7,611 nucleotides of DNA, from the NCBI GenBank assembly GCA_944385305.1, contig CALWWS010000218.1, positions 1-7,611 on the forward strand. The letters run 5' to 3'. Below are positions 1-5,937 of this stretch, piece after piece. The position numbers and the translations under genes were made by a program. The stretch's first letter is position 1, and every line of letters begins with the position of its first letter. The notes under the pieces were generated by a model that worked only from the letters and a program-made list of their open reading frames with translations, was not told where the DNA came from and searched no databases. The DNA comes from an uncultured Oscillospiraceae bacterium. Its GTDB lineage: Bacteria > Bacillota > Clostridia > Oscillospirales > Oscillospiraceae.

Positions 1-644
1 CTCCCGTGTGTGATCAGAGTGGGCAGCAGCTCCAGGCCCGGCCGCCCCTGGCGGCGGGCCTCCAGCAGCAGGGTGCGGGGGGGCGTGTGTACGTCGTGCT
101 GCACCAGCTGCATGCGCTTGGGCTCCAGGCCGTGCCCCCGCAGGGCCTCCACCAGGTCGGCCAGGCGGCTGGGCCGGCAGACCAGGGCAAAGCGTCCCCC
201 GTTTTTCAGCAGATACCCGGCGGCGGCGCACACCTGGGCCAGGGTGCAGCACTCCTCCATCCGGGCGCTCCCCCCGGATTTCCCCGTGCCCTGGGGGAAG
301 TAGGGGGGATTGGACACCGCCAGGTCGAACCCCCCGGCGGGGAGCAGCTGCCTGACTTGCCGGATGTCCCCGGTGCGGATCTCCCCCCTCAGGCCATTGT
401 CCGCCAGGTTGGCCCGGGCCAGGGCGGCCTGCGCCCCGTCCAGCTCCACCCCGGTGACCGCCAGGGTGCTCTCCCGCCCCAGCAGCAGCAGGGGCAGCGC
501 CCCCGCCCCGCAGCCCAGATCGCACACCCGCCACCGGGGGGCGAGGGGGGCGAAGGCGGCCAGGCGCAGGGTGTCCTCCCCCAGGGGGAAGCTCTCCTCC
601 CCCTGGCGGTATAAGTAGGGGCCCAGCTCCTCCGGCCTTCTCAT
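1..644 (-). CDS. trmN6: tRNA1(Val) (adenine(37)-N6)-methyltransferase, C-terminus cut by the window edge
   Basis: This open frame starts at the ATG at 642-644 and runs off the left edge after 214 residues without a stop. It is a class I SAM-dependent methyltransferase: SAM-binding motif I, VCDLGCGAG, is at residues 40-48, an acidic residue after strand 2 (VELDG) at 66-70, and the amino-methyltransferase motif NPPY at 112-115. The late segments LEPKRMQLV (173-181) and LLPTLI (206-211) are typical of the TrmN6/YfiC/YabB family (COG4123), which methylates the exocyclic N6 of A37 in tRNA-Val. Family members are about 240-250 residues, so roughly 30 C-terminal residues are missing. The N-terminal block that usually reads like GFRFGTDAVLL is divergent here (PLGEDTLRL, 20-27). 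The ATG overlaps the TGA of the upstream Nudix gene (ATGA), so translation is probably coupled. A less specific N6-adenine or N5-glutamine methyltransferase is the alternative. Confidence 0.85.
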   Translation of the reverse strand, partial: MRRPEELGPYLYRQGEESFPLGEDTLRLAAFAPLAPRWRVCDLGCGAGALPLLLLGRESTLAVTGVELDGAQAALARANLADNGLRGEIRTGDIRQVRQLLPAGGFDLAVSNPPYFPQGTGKSGGSARMEECCTLAQVCAAAGYLLKNGGRFALVCRPSRLADLVEALRGHGLEPKRMQLVQHDVHTPPRTLLLEARRQGRPGLELLPTLITHG

Positions 645-1252
645 GCCGGACCCTGGGCCAGGCGGCGGACGATATTGCCCGTCAGGCCCCAGATGGCCCG
701 CTCCCCCCAGCGGTAGATGGGCACCTCCACCCGCCCCTTCCGCCAGGGGTAGCCCTGGGGAAAGCCGATGGCCCCGTAGGGGAAGTCGTCCCCCACCTGG
801 GGCACCAGGTCGTAGGCGTACACCTGGGGCGGGTGGGTCACAAAGTGCTCACACGGCACCAGAAAGGTCTCCGCCACCTCCGCCGGGTTGAGGCGCAGAC
901 TCTCCAGCGCGGCGGGGTCCACCTGCCCCAGCACGGGGTAGAGCACCATGCCGCTCTGGTGCATGAGAAAGTCCAGCCGGGCCAGGATCTCCACCTTCTC
1001 CGGCGGGATGCCCAGCTCCTCCCAGGTCTCCCGCAGGGCGCACGCCTCCCGGCTCTCCCCCTCCTCCATCCGTCCGCCGGGGAAGCACACCTCCCCGGGC
1101 TGGCGCTTCATCCGGGGGGCGCGCACCTCGAAGAGCAGGTGGGCCTTCCCCTCCCGCTCCACCAGGGGCACCAGCACGGCGTACTCCCCCGCCCCGGTCT
1201 GGGGGCGGGGCTGGTGATCCCGCCAGGGGGCGGCAAATTGGGCGATGGTCAT
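641..1252 (-). CDS. Nudix hydrolase, CoA pyrophosphatase family
   Basis: This 203-residue protein has a perfect-spacing Nudix box from G60 to I82 (G-x5-E-x7-RE-x-x-EE-x-G-I; metal-binding E78 and E79). Immediately before it lies the signature of CoA-specific Nudix enzymes (UPF0035/NUDT7-like), with LLFEVRA at 39-45 and PGEVCFPGG at 52-60. Such enzymes cleave CoA or its thioesters into 3',5'-ADP and acyl-phosphopantetheine. One motif position that is usually Arg is Lys here (K49). The C-terminal IWGLTGNIVR (187-196) also fits the family. The start at 1252 is chosen because AAGGAG (1262-1267) lies 9 nt upstream; upstream in-frame starts fall inside nrdG. It begins 19 nt after the nrdG stop, so it is probably in the nrd transcript, and its TGA overlaps the start of the methyltransferase gene. 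Family assignment is firm; exact substrate (CoA, acyl-CoA or another nucleotide) is inference. Confidence 0.9.
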   Translation of the reverse strand: MTIAQFAAPWRDHQPRPQTGAGEYAVLVPLVEREGKAHLLFEVRAPRMKRQPGEVCFPGGRMEEGESREACALRETWEELGIPPEKVEILARLDFLMHQSGMVLYPVLGQVDPAALESLRLNPAEVAETFLVPCEHFVTHPPQVYAYDLVPQVGDDFPYGAIGFPQGYPWRKGRVEVPIYRWGERAIWGLTGNIVRRLAQGPA

Positions 1253-1271
1253 GTTTTCCCTCTCCTTCCCC

Positions 1272-1799
1272 TCACGACTCGGGGCGCACAAAGTGGGCCA
1301 GGGGGTCGGCCCGGGTCCACAGCACCGCCTGCCCCCGCGCCAGGCTGGCGGGCAGGTCGATGAGCCGCTGGTTGTCGCTGCCCCGGAAGAGGGCGGCGTA
1401 GGACTTGCGCTCGAGCACAAAGGGCCCGTCCACCAGCACGTGGGCGGCGTGGAGCAACTCCAGAGTGTCCACATCCCCCCGCTCCAGCAGCTGCTCATAA
1501 GTATACCCGGTGTACACCCACACATTCAGCCCCCGCGCCCTGGCCCACCGGGCCAGCTTGGCGCACTCCCCCGCCTGGAGGAAAGGCTCGCCCCCGGAGA
1601 GGGTGAGGCCCTGGATGAGGGGGTTTGCGGCGATCTGCCCCTCCAGCTCCTCCAGGCTCACCTCCCGGCCTCCCGCGGGGTCGTGGGTGTCCGGGTTGTG
1701 GCAGCCGGGGCAGCGGTGGGGGCAGCCCTGGGTAAAGACGGTAAACCGCAGGCCGGGGCCGTCCACAATGGAGTCGGCAATGGTGCTGGCAATGCGCAT
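1272..1799 (-). CDS. nrdG: Anaerobic ribonucleoside-triphosphate reductase activating protein (radical SAM)
   Basis: This 175-residue radical SAM protein activates NrdD. It uses a 4Fe-4S cluster and S-adenosylmethionine to generate the glycyl radical on the reductase. The cluster ligands are in the NrdG-type C-x3-C-x2-C motif, C26, C30 and C33 (CPHRCPGC), preceded by GPGLRFTVFTQG (14-25). The SAM-binding SGGEPF is at 68-73, VWVYTGYT at 93-100, and the NrdG-typical GSDNQRLID at 140-148. Length is close to that of Firmicutes NrdG; it is complete. The ATG at 1799 has a GAGGTGAG ribosome binding site at 1805-1812. It lies 58 nt downstream of the nrdD stop, separated by a very strong hairpin, and 19 nt upstream of the Nudix start. 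No promoter was recognised in the gap, so expression probably depends on read-through from nrdD. Confidence 0.96.
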   Translation of the reverse strand: MRIASTIADSIVDGPGLRFTVFTQGCPHRCPGCHNPDTHDPAGGREVSLEELEGQIAANPLIQGLTLSGGEPFLQAGECAKLARWARARGLNVWVYTGYTYEQLLERGDVDTLELLHAAHVLVDGPFVLERKSYAALFRGSDNQRLIDLPASLARGQAVLWTRADPLAHFVRPES

Positions 1800-1816
1800 G
1801 AACTCTCACCTCGATG

Positions 1817-1845
1817 AAAAAGCGGGGCGGGCCGCGGCCCGCCCC
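1817..1845 (-). terminator. Perfect GC palindrome with T-run between nrdD and nrdG
   Basis: Positions 1824-1845 form a perfect 22-bp palindrome (11 bp each side, centre at 1834/1835; half-site GGGGCGGGCCG), able to fold into a very stable hairpin with a short CG-rich loop. On the transcribed strand it is followed by GC and a run of five T (1821-1817), then the nrdG ribosome binding site only 4 nt later. On the other strand it is followed by six T. It looks like an intrinsic terminator, but it lies inside an operon, so it more likely acts as a leaky terminator or as a 3' stability barrier for nrdD mRNA. Structure is seen; effect is inferred. Confidence 0.7.
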
Positions 1846-1857
1846 CTTTTTTCTTTC

Positions 1858-4179
1858 TTAGACGCTGTGCTTCACCCGGTCCCGCTCCTCGGCCCGCTTG
1901 GCGTTGTTGAAGCGGTCCAGGGTGCCCACCAGGTAGCCGGTGATCCGGCGGATGCGCTCAAAGGGCACTCCGTCGTCCTCGGTGCGGCCGCAGCCGGGGC
2001 ACTGATCCCCGATGATCCCCGAGAAGCCGCACACCGGGTCCCGGTCCACCGGGTGGTTCACGCTGCCGTAGCCGATGCCCTGCTCCTTCATGCAGCGCAC
2101 CACCTTCTCAAAGGCCTCCAGGTTGTCCGTGGGGTCGCCGTCCATCTCGATGTAGCTGATGTGCCCGGCGTTGGTGAGGGCGTGGTAGGGGGCCTCCAGG
2201 CGGATCTTGTCGTAGGCGGAGATGGGGAAGTAGACCGGGATGTGGAAGGAGTTGGTGTAGTACTCCCGGTCGGTCACCCCCTCGATGACCCCGAAGCGGG
2301 CCTTGTCCAGCTTCACAAACCGGCCGGACAGCCCCTCCGCCGGGGTGGCCAGCAGGGAGAAGTTGAGCCCCCGCTTGGCGCTCTCCGCGTCCATCCGCGA
2401 GCGCATGTGGGTGATGATCTCCAGGCCCAGGATCTGGGCCTTCTCGCTCTGGCCGTGGTGCACGCCGGTGAGGGACTTCAGGGTCTCCGCCAGGCCGATG
2501 AAGCCTACGGACAGGGTGCCGTGCTTGAGCACCTCCCGCACCTCGTCGTCCCAGTCCAGCTTGTCGCTGTCCAGCCACACCCCCTGGCCCATGAGGAAGG
2601 GGTAGTTGCGCACGTGCTTGCGGCACTGGATCTCAAAGCGCTCCAGCAGCTGGTTGACGCACAGATCCAGCATCCGATCCAGCCCCTCGAAGAACACGCT
2701 CAGATCCCCCTTGGCCTTGATGGCCAGCCGGGGCAGGTTGATGGTGGTGAAGGACAGGTTGCCCCGTCCGTTGCAGATCTCCCGGCTGGGGTCGTACACG
2801 TTGCCGATGACCCGGGTGCGGCAGCCCATGTAGGCGATCTCGGTCTCCGGGCAGCCGGGCTTGTAGTACTGCAGGTTGAAGGGTGCGTCGATAAAGGAGA
2901 AGTTGGGGAACAGCCGCTTGGCCGAGCAGCGCATGGCCAGCTGGAACAGGTCGTAGTTGGGCTCCCCGGGGTTGTAGTTGACCCCCTCCTTCACCCGGAA
3001 GATCTGGATGGGGAAAATGGGGGTCTCCCCGCCGCCCAGCCCTGCCTCGGTGGCCAGCATGATGTTCTTCATCACCATGCGCCCCTCGGGGCTGGTGTCC
3101 ATCCCGTAGTTGATGGAGGAGAAGGGGGTCTGGGCCCCCGCCCGGGAGTGCATGGTGTTCAGGTTGTGGATGAGGGCCTCCATGGCCTGGTAGGTGGCCC
3201 GGTCGGTCTCCTTCACCGCCCGGTAGTGGGCGAATTTCTGGGCCTTCTCCAGCTCCTCCTCGCTGCCGAACCGTCCGGCGAGGGCCTCCCGCTCGGCGGC
3301 AAAGTAGTCCTCGCACTGCTCCAGGGTGGGGGCAAGCCCCTTGTCCGCCTGGATGCCGGCAATGACCCCCTTGAGCTCGCTCTCCGGGTCCTCCATCCCC
3401 GCCAGGAGCATCAGCGCCCGGGCCAGGTTCTGCCGGTAGATCTTCACAAAGGTCTTGCGCACCCCGTCGGCCATGCCGTAGTCGAAGTTGACCACGCTCT
3501 GCCCGCCGTGCTGGTCGTTCTGGTTGGACTGGATGGCGATGCAGCACAGGGCGGCGTAGGAGGAGATATCGTTGGGCTCCCGCAGGGTGCCGTGGCCGGT
3601 GGAGAAGCCGCCCTGGAAGAGCTTTTTGATGTCAATCTGACAGCAGGTGGTGGTGAGGGTGAGGAAGTCCAGATCGTGGATGTGGATGTCCCCCTCCCGG
3701 TGGGCCCGGGCATGGTCGGGGTTGAGCACAAACATGTCGAAGAACTGCTTGGCCCCCTCCGAGCCGAACTTGAGCATGGAGCCCATGGCGGTGTCTCCGT
3801 CGATGTTGGCGTTCTCCCGCTTGATGTCCGAGTCCTTGGCGGCGGAGAAGGTGATGTCCTCATAGGTCTTCATCAGCCGGGTGTTCATCTCCCGGGCCCG
3901 GCTGCGCTGGTCCCGGTAGAGGATGTAGGCCTTGGCGGTCTGCACATAGCCGTTGTCCATGAGCACCCGCTCCACCAGGTCCTGGATGTGCTCCACTTCC
4001 GGCTGGGCGTCCCCCTCCACCTCCAGAATGGAGAGCACCTCGTCGGCCAGCCGCCGGGCGGTGTCCTCCTGCCCGGGCTTGTAGGTGGCGTCAAAGGCCT
4101 TGGTAATGGCCTTTGCGATCTTGTCCTCGTTGAAATCGGCCAGCCGTCCGTCCCGCTTGCGAATTTTTGTCACCGTCAT
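1858..4179 (-). CDS. nrdD: Anaerobic (class III) ribonucleoside-triphosphate reductase, catalytic subunit
   Basis: This 773-residue glycyl-radical enzyme reduces ribonucleoside triphosphates to deoxyribonucleotides without oxygen. Residues 1-95 form an ATP-cone allosteric domain (TKIRKRDGRLADFNEDKI near the N-terminus). The barrel follows with family blocks such as GDIHIHDLD (163-171), QNDQHGGQSVVNFD (220-233), FSSINYGMD (353-361) and MGCRTRVIGN (451-460), where C453 is the likely thiyl-radical cysteine. Near the C-terminus are C717, C727 and C730 of the zinc site and the glycyl-radical loop RRITGYL with G748 as the predicted radical. The enzyme is complete and somewhat longer than the about 710-residue E. 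coli enzyme. The ATG at 4179 is supported by GGGAG (4190-4194) 10 nt upstream. It leads an operon with nrdG, and a promoter with a predicted NrdR site precedes it. The reductant (formate or a redoxin) cannot be read from the sequence by eye. Confidence 0.98.
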   Translation of the reverse strand: MTVTKIRKRDGRLADFNEDKIAKAITKAFDATYKPGQEDTARRLADEVLSILEVEGDAQPEVEHIQDLVERVLMDNGYVQTAKAYILYRDQRSRAREMNTRLMKTYEDITFSAAKDSDIKRENANIDGDTAMGSMLKFGSEGAKQFFDMFVLNPDHARAHREGDIHIHDLDFLTLTTTCCQIDIKKLFQGGFSTGHGTLREPNDISSYAALCCIAIQSNQNDQHGGQSVVNFDYGMADGVRKTFVKIYRQNLARALMLLAGMEDPESELKGVIAGIQADKGLAPTLEQCEDYFAAEREALAGRFGSEEELEKAQKFAHYRAVKETDRATYQAMEALIHNLNTMHSRAGAQTPFSSINYGMDTSPEGRMVMKNIMLATEAGLGGGETPIFPIQIFRVKEGVNYNPGEPNYDLFQLAMRCSAKRLFPNFSFIDAPFNLQYYKPGCPETEIAYMGCRTRVIGNVYDPSREICNGRGNLSFTTINLPRLAIKAKGDLSVFFEGLDRMLDLCVNQLLERFEIQCRKHVRNYPFLMGQGVWLDSDKLDWDDEVREVLKHGTLSVGFIGLAETLKSLTGVHHGQSEKAQILGLEIITHMRSRMDAESAKRGLNFSLLATPAEGLSGRFVKLDKARFGVIEGVTDREYYTNSFHIPVYFPISAYDKIRLEAPYHALTNAGHISYIEMDGDPTDNLEAFEKVVRCMKEQGIGYGSVNHPVDRDPVCGFSGIIGDQCPGCGRTEDDGVPFERIRRITGYLVGTLDRFNNAKRAEERDRVKHSV

Positions 4180-4246
4180 TGTTCTCTTTCTCCCTTTCTC
4201 CTGGGCAAAACGGCCTTTGCCGCGCTCAAAAAGTATCCATTTTGTG

Positions 4247-4262
4247 GCACAAGATATTGTAT
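4247..4262 (-). promoter_or_regulatory. Predicted NrdR box (proximal)
   Basis: On the minus strand the sequence ATACAATATCTTGTGC matches the published NrdR box consensus acaCwAtATaTwGtgt at 13 of 16 positions, including the whole central CAATAT core and TTGTG. NrdR is the zinc-finger/ATP-cone repressor of ribonucleotide reductase genes, and the site lies between the predicted nrdD transcription start and the gene, where binding would block transcription. No nrdR gene is in the window. Confidence 0.75.
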
Positions 4263-4276
4263 CTCAATCCAGAAAT

Positions 4277-4292
4277 CCAAATAATATGATAC
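4277..4292 (-). promoter_or_regulatory. Possible second, degenerate NrdR box (distal)
   Basis: NrdR normally binds two boxes about three helical turns apart. Aligning the ATAT cores places a weak candidate here, GTATCATATTATTTGG, centred 30 bp upstream of the strong box and overlapping the predicted -10. It matches only about 8 of 16 consensus positions, and the spacing is 1-2 bp short of the usual 31-32 bp, so it may only be AT-rich promoter DNA. Confidence 0.3.
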
Positions 4293-4314
4293 CTTATCTT
4301 GCACACTCCGTCAA
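4286..4314 (-). promoter_or_regulatory. Sigma-A-type promoter of the nrdD operon
   Basis: On the minus strand, -35 TTGACG (4314-4309) and -10 TATCAT (4291-4286) each match the consensus at 5 of 6 positions and are separated by an ideal 17 bp. The start would fall near 4279, giving a leader of about 100 nt that contains the strong NrdR box and a small hairpin (4204-4221) just before the ribosome binding site. The site lies between the terminator of the upstream gene and nrdD. Confidence 0.8.
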
Positions 4315-4340
4315 GGGCGGCGGAAAAAGAAAAACAGAAA

Positions 4341-4364
4341 ACGCCCGCCAAAAAGGGCGGGCGT
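4341..4364 (-). terminator. Intrinsic terminator of the homocysteine S-methyltransferase gene
   Basis: A 9-bp perfect GC-rich stem (4341-4349 with 4356-4364, arm ACGCCCGCC) encloses a 6-nt loop. On the minus strand it is followed by TTTCTGTTTTTCTTTTT and preceded by A residues, so the stem can extend by A-U pairs. It lies about 50 nt after the methyltransferase stop and upstream of the nrdD promoter, insulating the two units. T-runs on both sides mean that it could work in both directions. Confidence 0.9.
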
Positions 4365-4413
4365 TTTTTGTGTGCTTCCACACTTGACACGGCAAGTCCC
4401 TGTGGCCCTAGGC

Positions 4414-5637
4414 TCACAGCAGGACAAGGCCGTAGGTGCGGGCCATGCGCTGCAAAAATTCCGGCTCCAGATCCCCCGTGCCGTCCCAGAAGGCCCGGCC
4501 CTGGTAGGCCCGCAGGGCCCCCTCCAGCAGCTCGGGCACGTCGGAGAACAGGCACAGGGCGTCCTTCACCGCGTACTGGTTCTCGGCGAAGATGTCCAGA
4601 TCGTCCTGCTCCAGGATCTCGATCTTCAGCGCCCCCTGGGGGGAGAGCTCCTCGGCCCGGACGATGTCCTCCAGCAGGTCGGGGGTGCAGGGGATGGTCT
4701 CCCCCACGTCCACGTCGGGGGTGATGAACCTGGCCTCCTTCTCGCTGGCGCAGGGGATGACGTCCGGGTCCCGCTCCGGGGGGACAAATTGGGTGAAGTC
4801 CACCCCCTCCACCGCCTTTTTCAGGGCGGCGATGTGCTCCGGGCCGGTGCCGCAGCAGCTCCCGAAGATCCGCGCCCCCGCCCGGGCGAAGGCGGGCACA
4901 TGGCGGGCCAGGTCCTCCGGGGTCATCTCCCCCTGGGGGGGCAGGCTGCCCGGCTGGACAATGAGGGGCACCCCGGCGTAGGGGGTCAGCCGCTCCAGCT
5001 GCTCCAGGGCGATCTCCGCCCCGGCGGTGCAGTTGAGCCCGAAGGCGGACGCCCCCATGCCCTGCATCACGATAAGCCCGGCCAGCACGTCGGTGCCCGC
5101 CGGGGTGCGGCCGTTCTCGTCGCAGGTGAAGCACACCCACACCGGCCTGTCGCTCACCGCCCTGCAGGCCAGCACCGCCGCCCGGGCCTCCGCCATGCTC
5201 ACCATGGTCTGGAGGAAAAAGAGATCCACGCCGGCCTGCGCCAGGGCGGCGGCCTGCCGGGTGTAGAGCTCCACCAGATCCTCAAACCCGGTCTGGCCGA
5301 AGGGAGCCAGGGGGAGCATGGCGGGCCCCATGCACCCCGCCGTCAGGGCTTTTCCCTCCGCCGCCCGGCGGGTGAGGGCGGCCAGCTCCCGGTTGTACCG
5401 CTCCACCTCCCCCTCCAGGCCGAAGGGGGCCAGCCTGGCCCCGTTTGCCCCGAAGGTGGGGGTGAGCAGCACCCGGCTGCCCGCGTCCACATAGCTCCGC
5501 TGGATCTCCAGCAGGGTCTCCGGGTGCTCCAGGGCCCACCGCTCGGTGCACGACCCGGCGGGCATGCCCGCCGCCAGCAGCCGGGTGCCGGTGGCGCCGT
5601 CGGTCAAAAGGGGCAGGGATAAGCCGTTGGCGTCCAT
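4414..5637 (-). CDS. Homocysteine S-methyltransferase (MetH N-terminal domain-like) with a C-terminal extension
   Basis: This 407-residue protein transfers a methyl group to homocysteine to make methionine. Residues 5-285 form the zinc-dependent Hcy-binding TIM barrel: DGATGT at 13-18, TFGAN at 61-65, and the zinc ligands C203 (GLNC) and C261-C262 (GSCCGTGPEH). It has no cobalamin-binding DxHxxG motif and no full pterin-binding domain, so it is not a complete MetH. It either uses a methyl donor directly or works with separate corrinoid and methyl-folate proteins. Residues about 290-407 are an acidic extension that I do not recognise. Its end (about 376-407, QGRAFWDGTG... then KYG-like TYGLVLL) vaguely resembles a strand-helix-strand unit of a TIM barrel. 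The ATG at 5637 follows GGGAGGAA (5649-5656) by about 11 nt. It has its own promoter and terminator. S-methylmethionine or betaine as donor cannot be excluded. Confidence 0.88.
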   Translation of the reverse strand: MDANGLSLPLLTDGATGTRLLAAGMPAGSCTERWALEHPETLLEIQRSYVDAGSRVLLTPTFGANGARLAPFGLEGEVERYNRELAALTRRAAEGKALTAGCMGPAMLPLAPFGQTGFEDLVELYTRQAAALAQAGVDLFFLQTMVSMAEARAAVLACRAVSDRPVWVCFTCDENGRTPAGTDVLAGLIVMQGMGASAFGLNCTAGAEIALEQLERLTPYAGVPLIVQPGSLPPQGEMTPEDLARHVPAFARAGARIFGSCCGTGPEHIAALKKAVEGVDFTQFVPPERDPDVIPCASEKEARFITPDVDVGETIPCTPDLLEDIVRAEELSPQGALKIEILEQDDLDIFAENQYAVKDALCLFSDVPELLEGALRAYQGRAFWDGTGDLEPEFLQRMARTYGLVLL

Positions 5638-5673
5638 ACTGTGTCAATTCCTCCCAATCCGTACTTGCTGCCC

Positions 5674-5703
5674 AGTATACCACACCCCGCCGGGAAAAAG
5701 CAA
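5674..5703 (-). promoter_or_regulatory. Promoter of the homocysteine S-methyltransferase gene
   Basis: On the minus strand, -10 TATACT (5679-5674) is preceded by TGG, giving an extended -10 (TGn). The best -35, TTGCTT (5703-5698), is weak (3 of 6) at 18 bp spacing. The start would be near 5667, about 30 nt upstream of the ATG. The -35 lies in the T-rich tail of the preceding terminator hairpin. Confidence 0.65.
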
Positions 5704-5735
5704 GGGCGGGCGCGGAGCTTTGTCCGCGCCCGCCC
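5704..5735 (-). terminator. Strong hairpin terminator, probably the original end of the glycosyltransferase unit
   Basis: A perfect 13-bp stem (5704-5716 with 5723-5735, arm GGGCGGGCGCGGA) closes a 6-nt loop. On the minus strand it is followed by TTGCTTTTT. It now lies about 200 bp after the glycosyltransferase stop, with the TIR element in between. If that element is removed, the hairpin abuts the stop codon, which suggests that it was the native terminator. Confidence 0.8.
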
Positions 5736-5738
5736 TCA

Positions 5739-5937
5739 GCTTGTCGAAAAAGCCTCGCAGAGTTCGCACCCGCAGGTGCGAAAAAAGTTTAGTCCTGTTT
5801 TTTCCGGCGACATGTGCGTCGGAAAAAACACTTCTCAGCCTGCGAGTGTGGAATTTGTCCTCCCACGCAGGACAAATTATGCGCGTGGCAGGCTGCATCC
5901 TTCTCGAAAAAGAGGCATAGCCTCTTTTTCGACAGGC
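5739..5937. mobile_element. MITE-like 199-bp non-coding element with terminal inverted repeats
   Basis: The ends GCTTGTCGAAAAAG (5739-5752) and CTTTTTCGACAGGC (5924-5937) are inverted repeats matching at 13 of 14 positions. They are flanked on both sides by TCA (5736-5738 and 5938-5940), a possible 3-bp target duplication that coincides with the TGA stop of the glycosyltransferase on the minus strand. There is no plausible ORF inside. The interior is packed with hairpins: 5763-5770/5775-5782, 5796-5806/5820-5830, 5852-5860/5870-5878, 5836-5843/5888-5895 and 5904-5916/5920-5932. Base composition is clearly more AT-rich than the flanking genes. A structured intergenic repeat or a non-coding RNA is the alternative. 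Multi-copy status cannot be tested here, and a 3-bp duplication can occur by chance. Confidence 0.55.
5904..5932 (-). terminator. Terminator hairpin directly after the glycosyltransferase stop (inside the element)
   Basis: A perfect 13-bp stem (arm TCGAAAAAGAGGC, 5904-5916, with 5920-5932) has a 3-nt loop. Read on the minus strand it has the A-tract / GC-stem / T-tract form of a bidirectional terminator (AAAAAGAGGC, TAT, GCCTCTTTTT). It starts 5 nt after the glycosyltransferase stop codon and is built partly from the terminal repeat of the element. Confidence 0.65.

Noticed and set aside
1253..1525. Longer N-terminus for the Nudix protein, starting inside nrdG
   Set aside because: The extension is an out-of-frame copy of nrdG coding sequence; the ATG at 1252 has a good ribosome binding site.
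4204..4221. Small hairpin in the nrdD leader (GGCAAA pairing with TTTGCC)
   Set aside because: It is six base pairs only, without a T-run or an alternative pairing that would hide the ribosome binding site; not enough to call a regulator.
1510..4284. A 924-codon open frame on the plus strand, antisense to nrdD and nrdG
   Set aside because: It lies opposite two unmistakable genes, has a low-complexity composition rich in Val, Leu, Gly and His, and has no domain motif. Long antisense frames are expected from strong third-position GC bias.
4226..5140. A 304-codon minus-strand frame overlapping the homocysteine methyltransferase
   Set aside because: It is an out-of-frame shadow: Gly/Arg/Pro-rich, no motifs, and it runs through the terminator and into the nrdD promoter.
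5836..5895. Cloverleaf-like folding suggesting a tRNA
   Set aside because: There is no T-loop GTTCRANNC, no plausible anticodon arm and no CCA-adjacent acceptor; the pairing is better explained as a palindromic repeat.
5638..5937. Possible cobalamin or SAM riboswitch upstream of the homocysteine methyltransferase
   Set aside because: I looked for a B12 box (GCCACTG) and SAM-I-type conserved segments on the minus strand and found neither. The leader from the predicted start is only about 30 nt.
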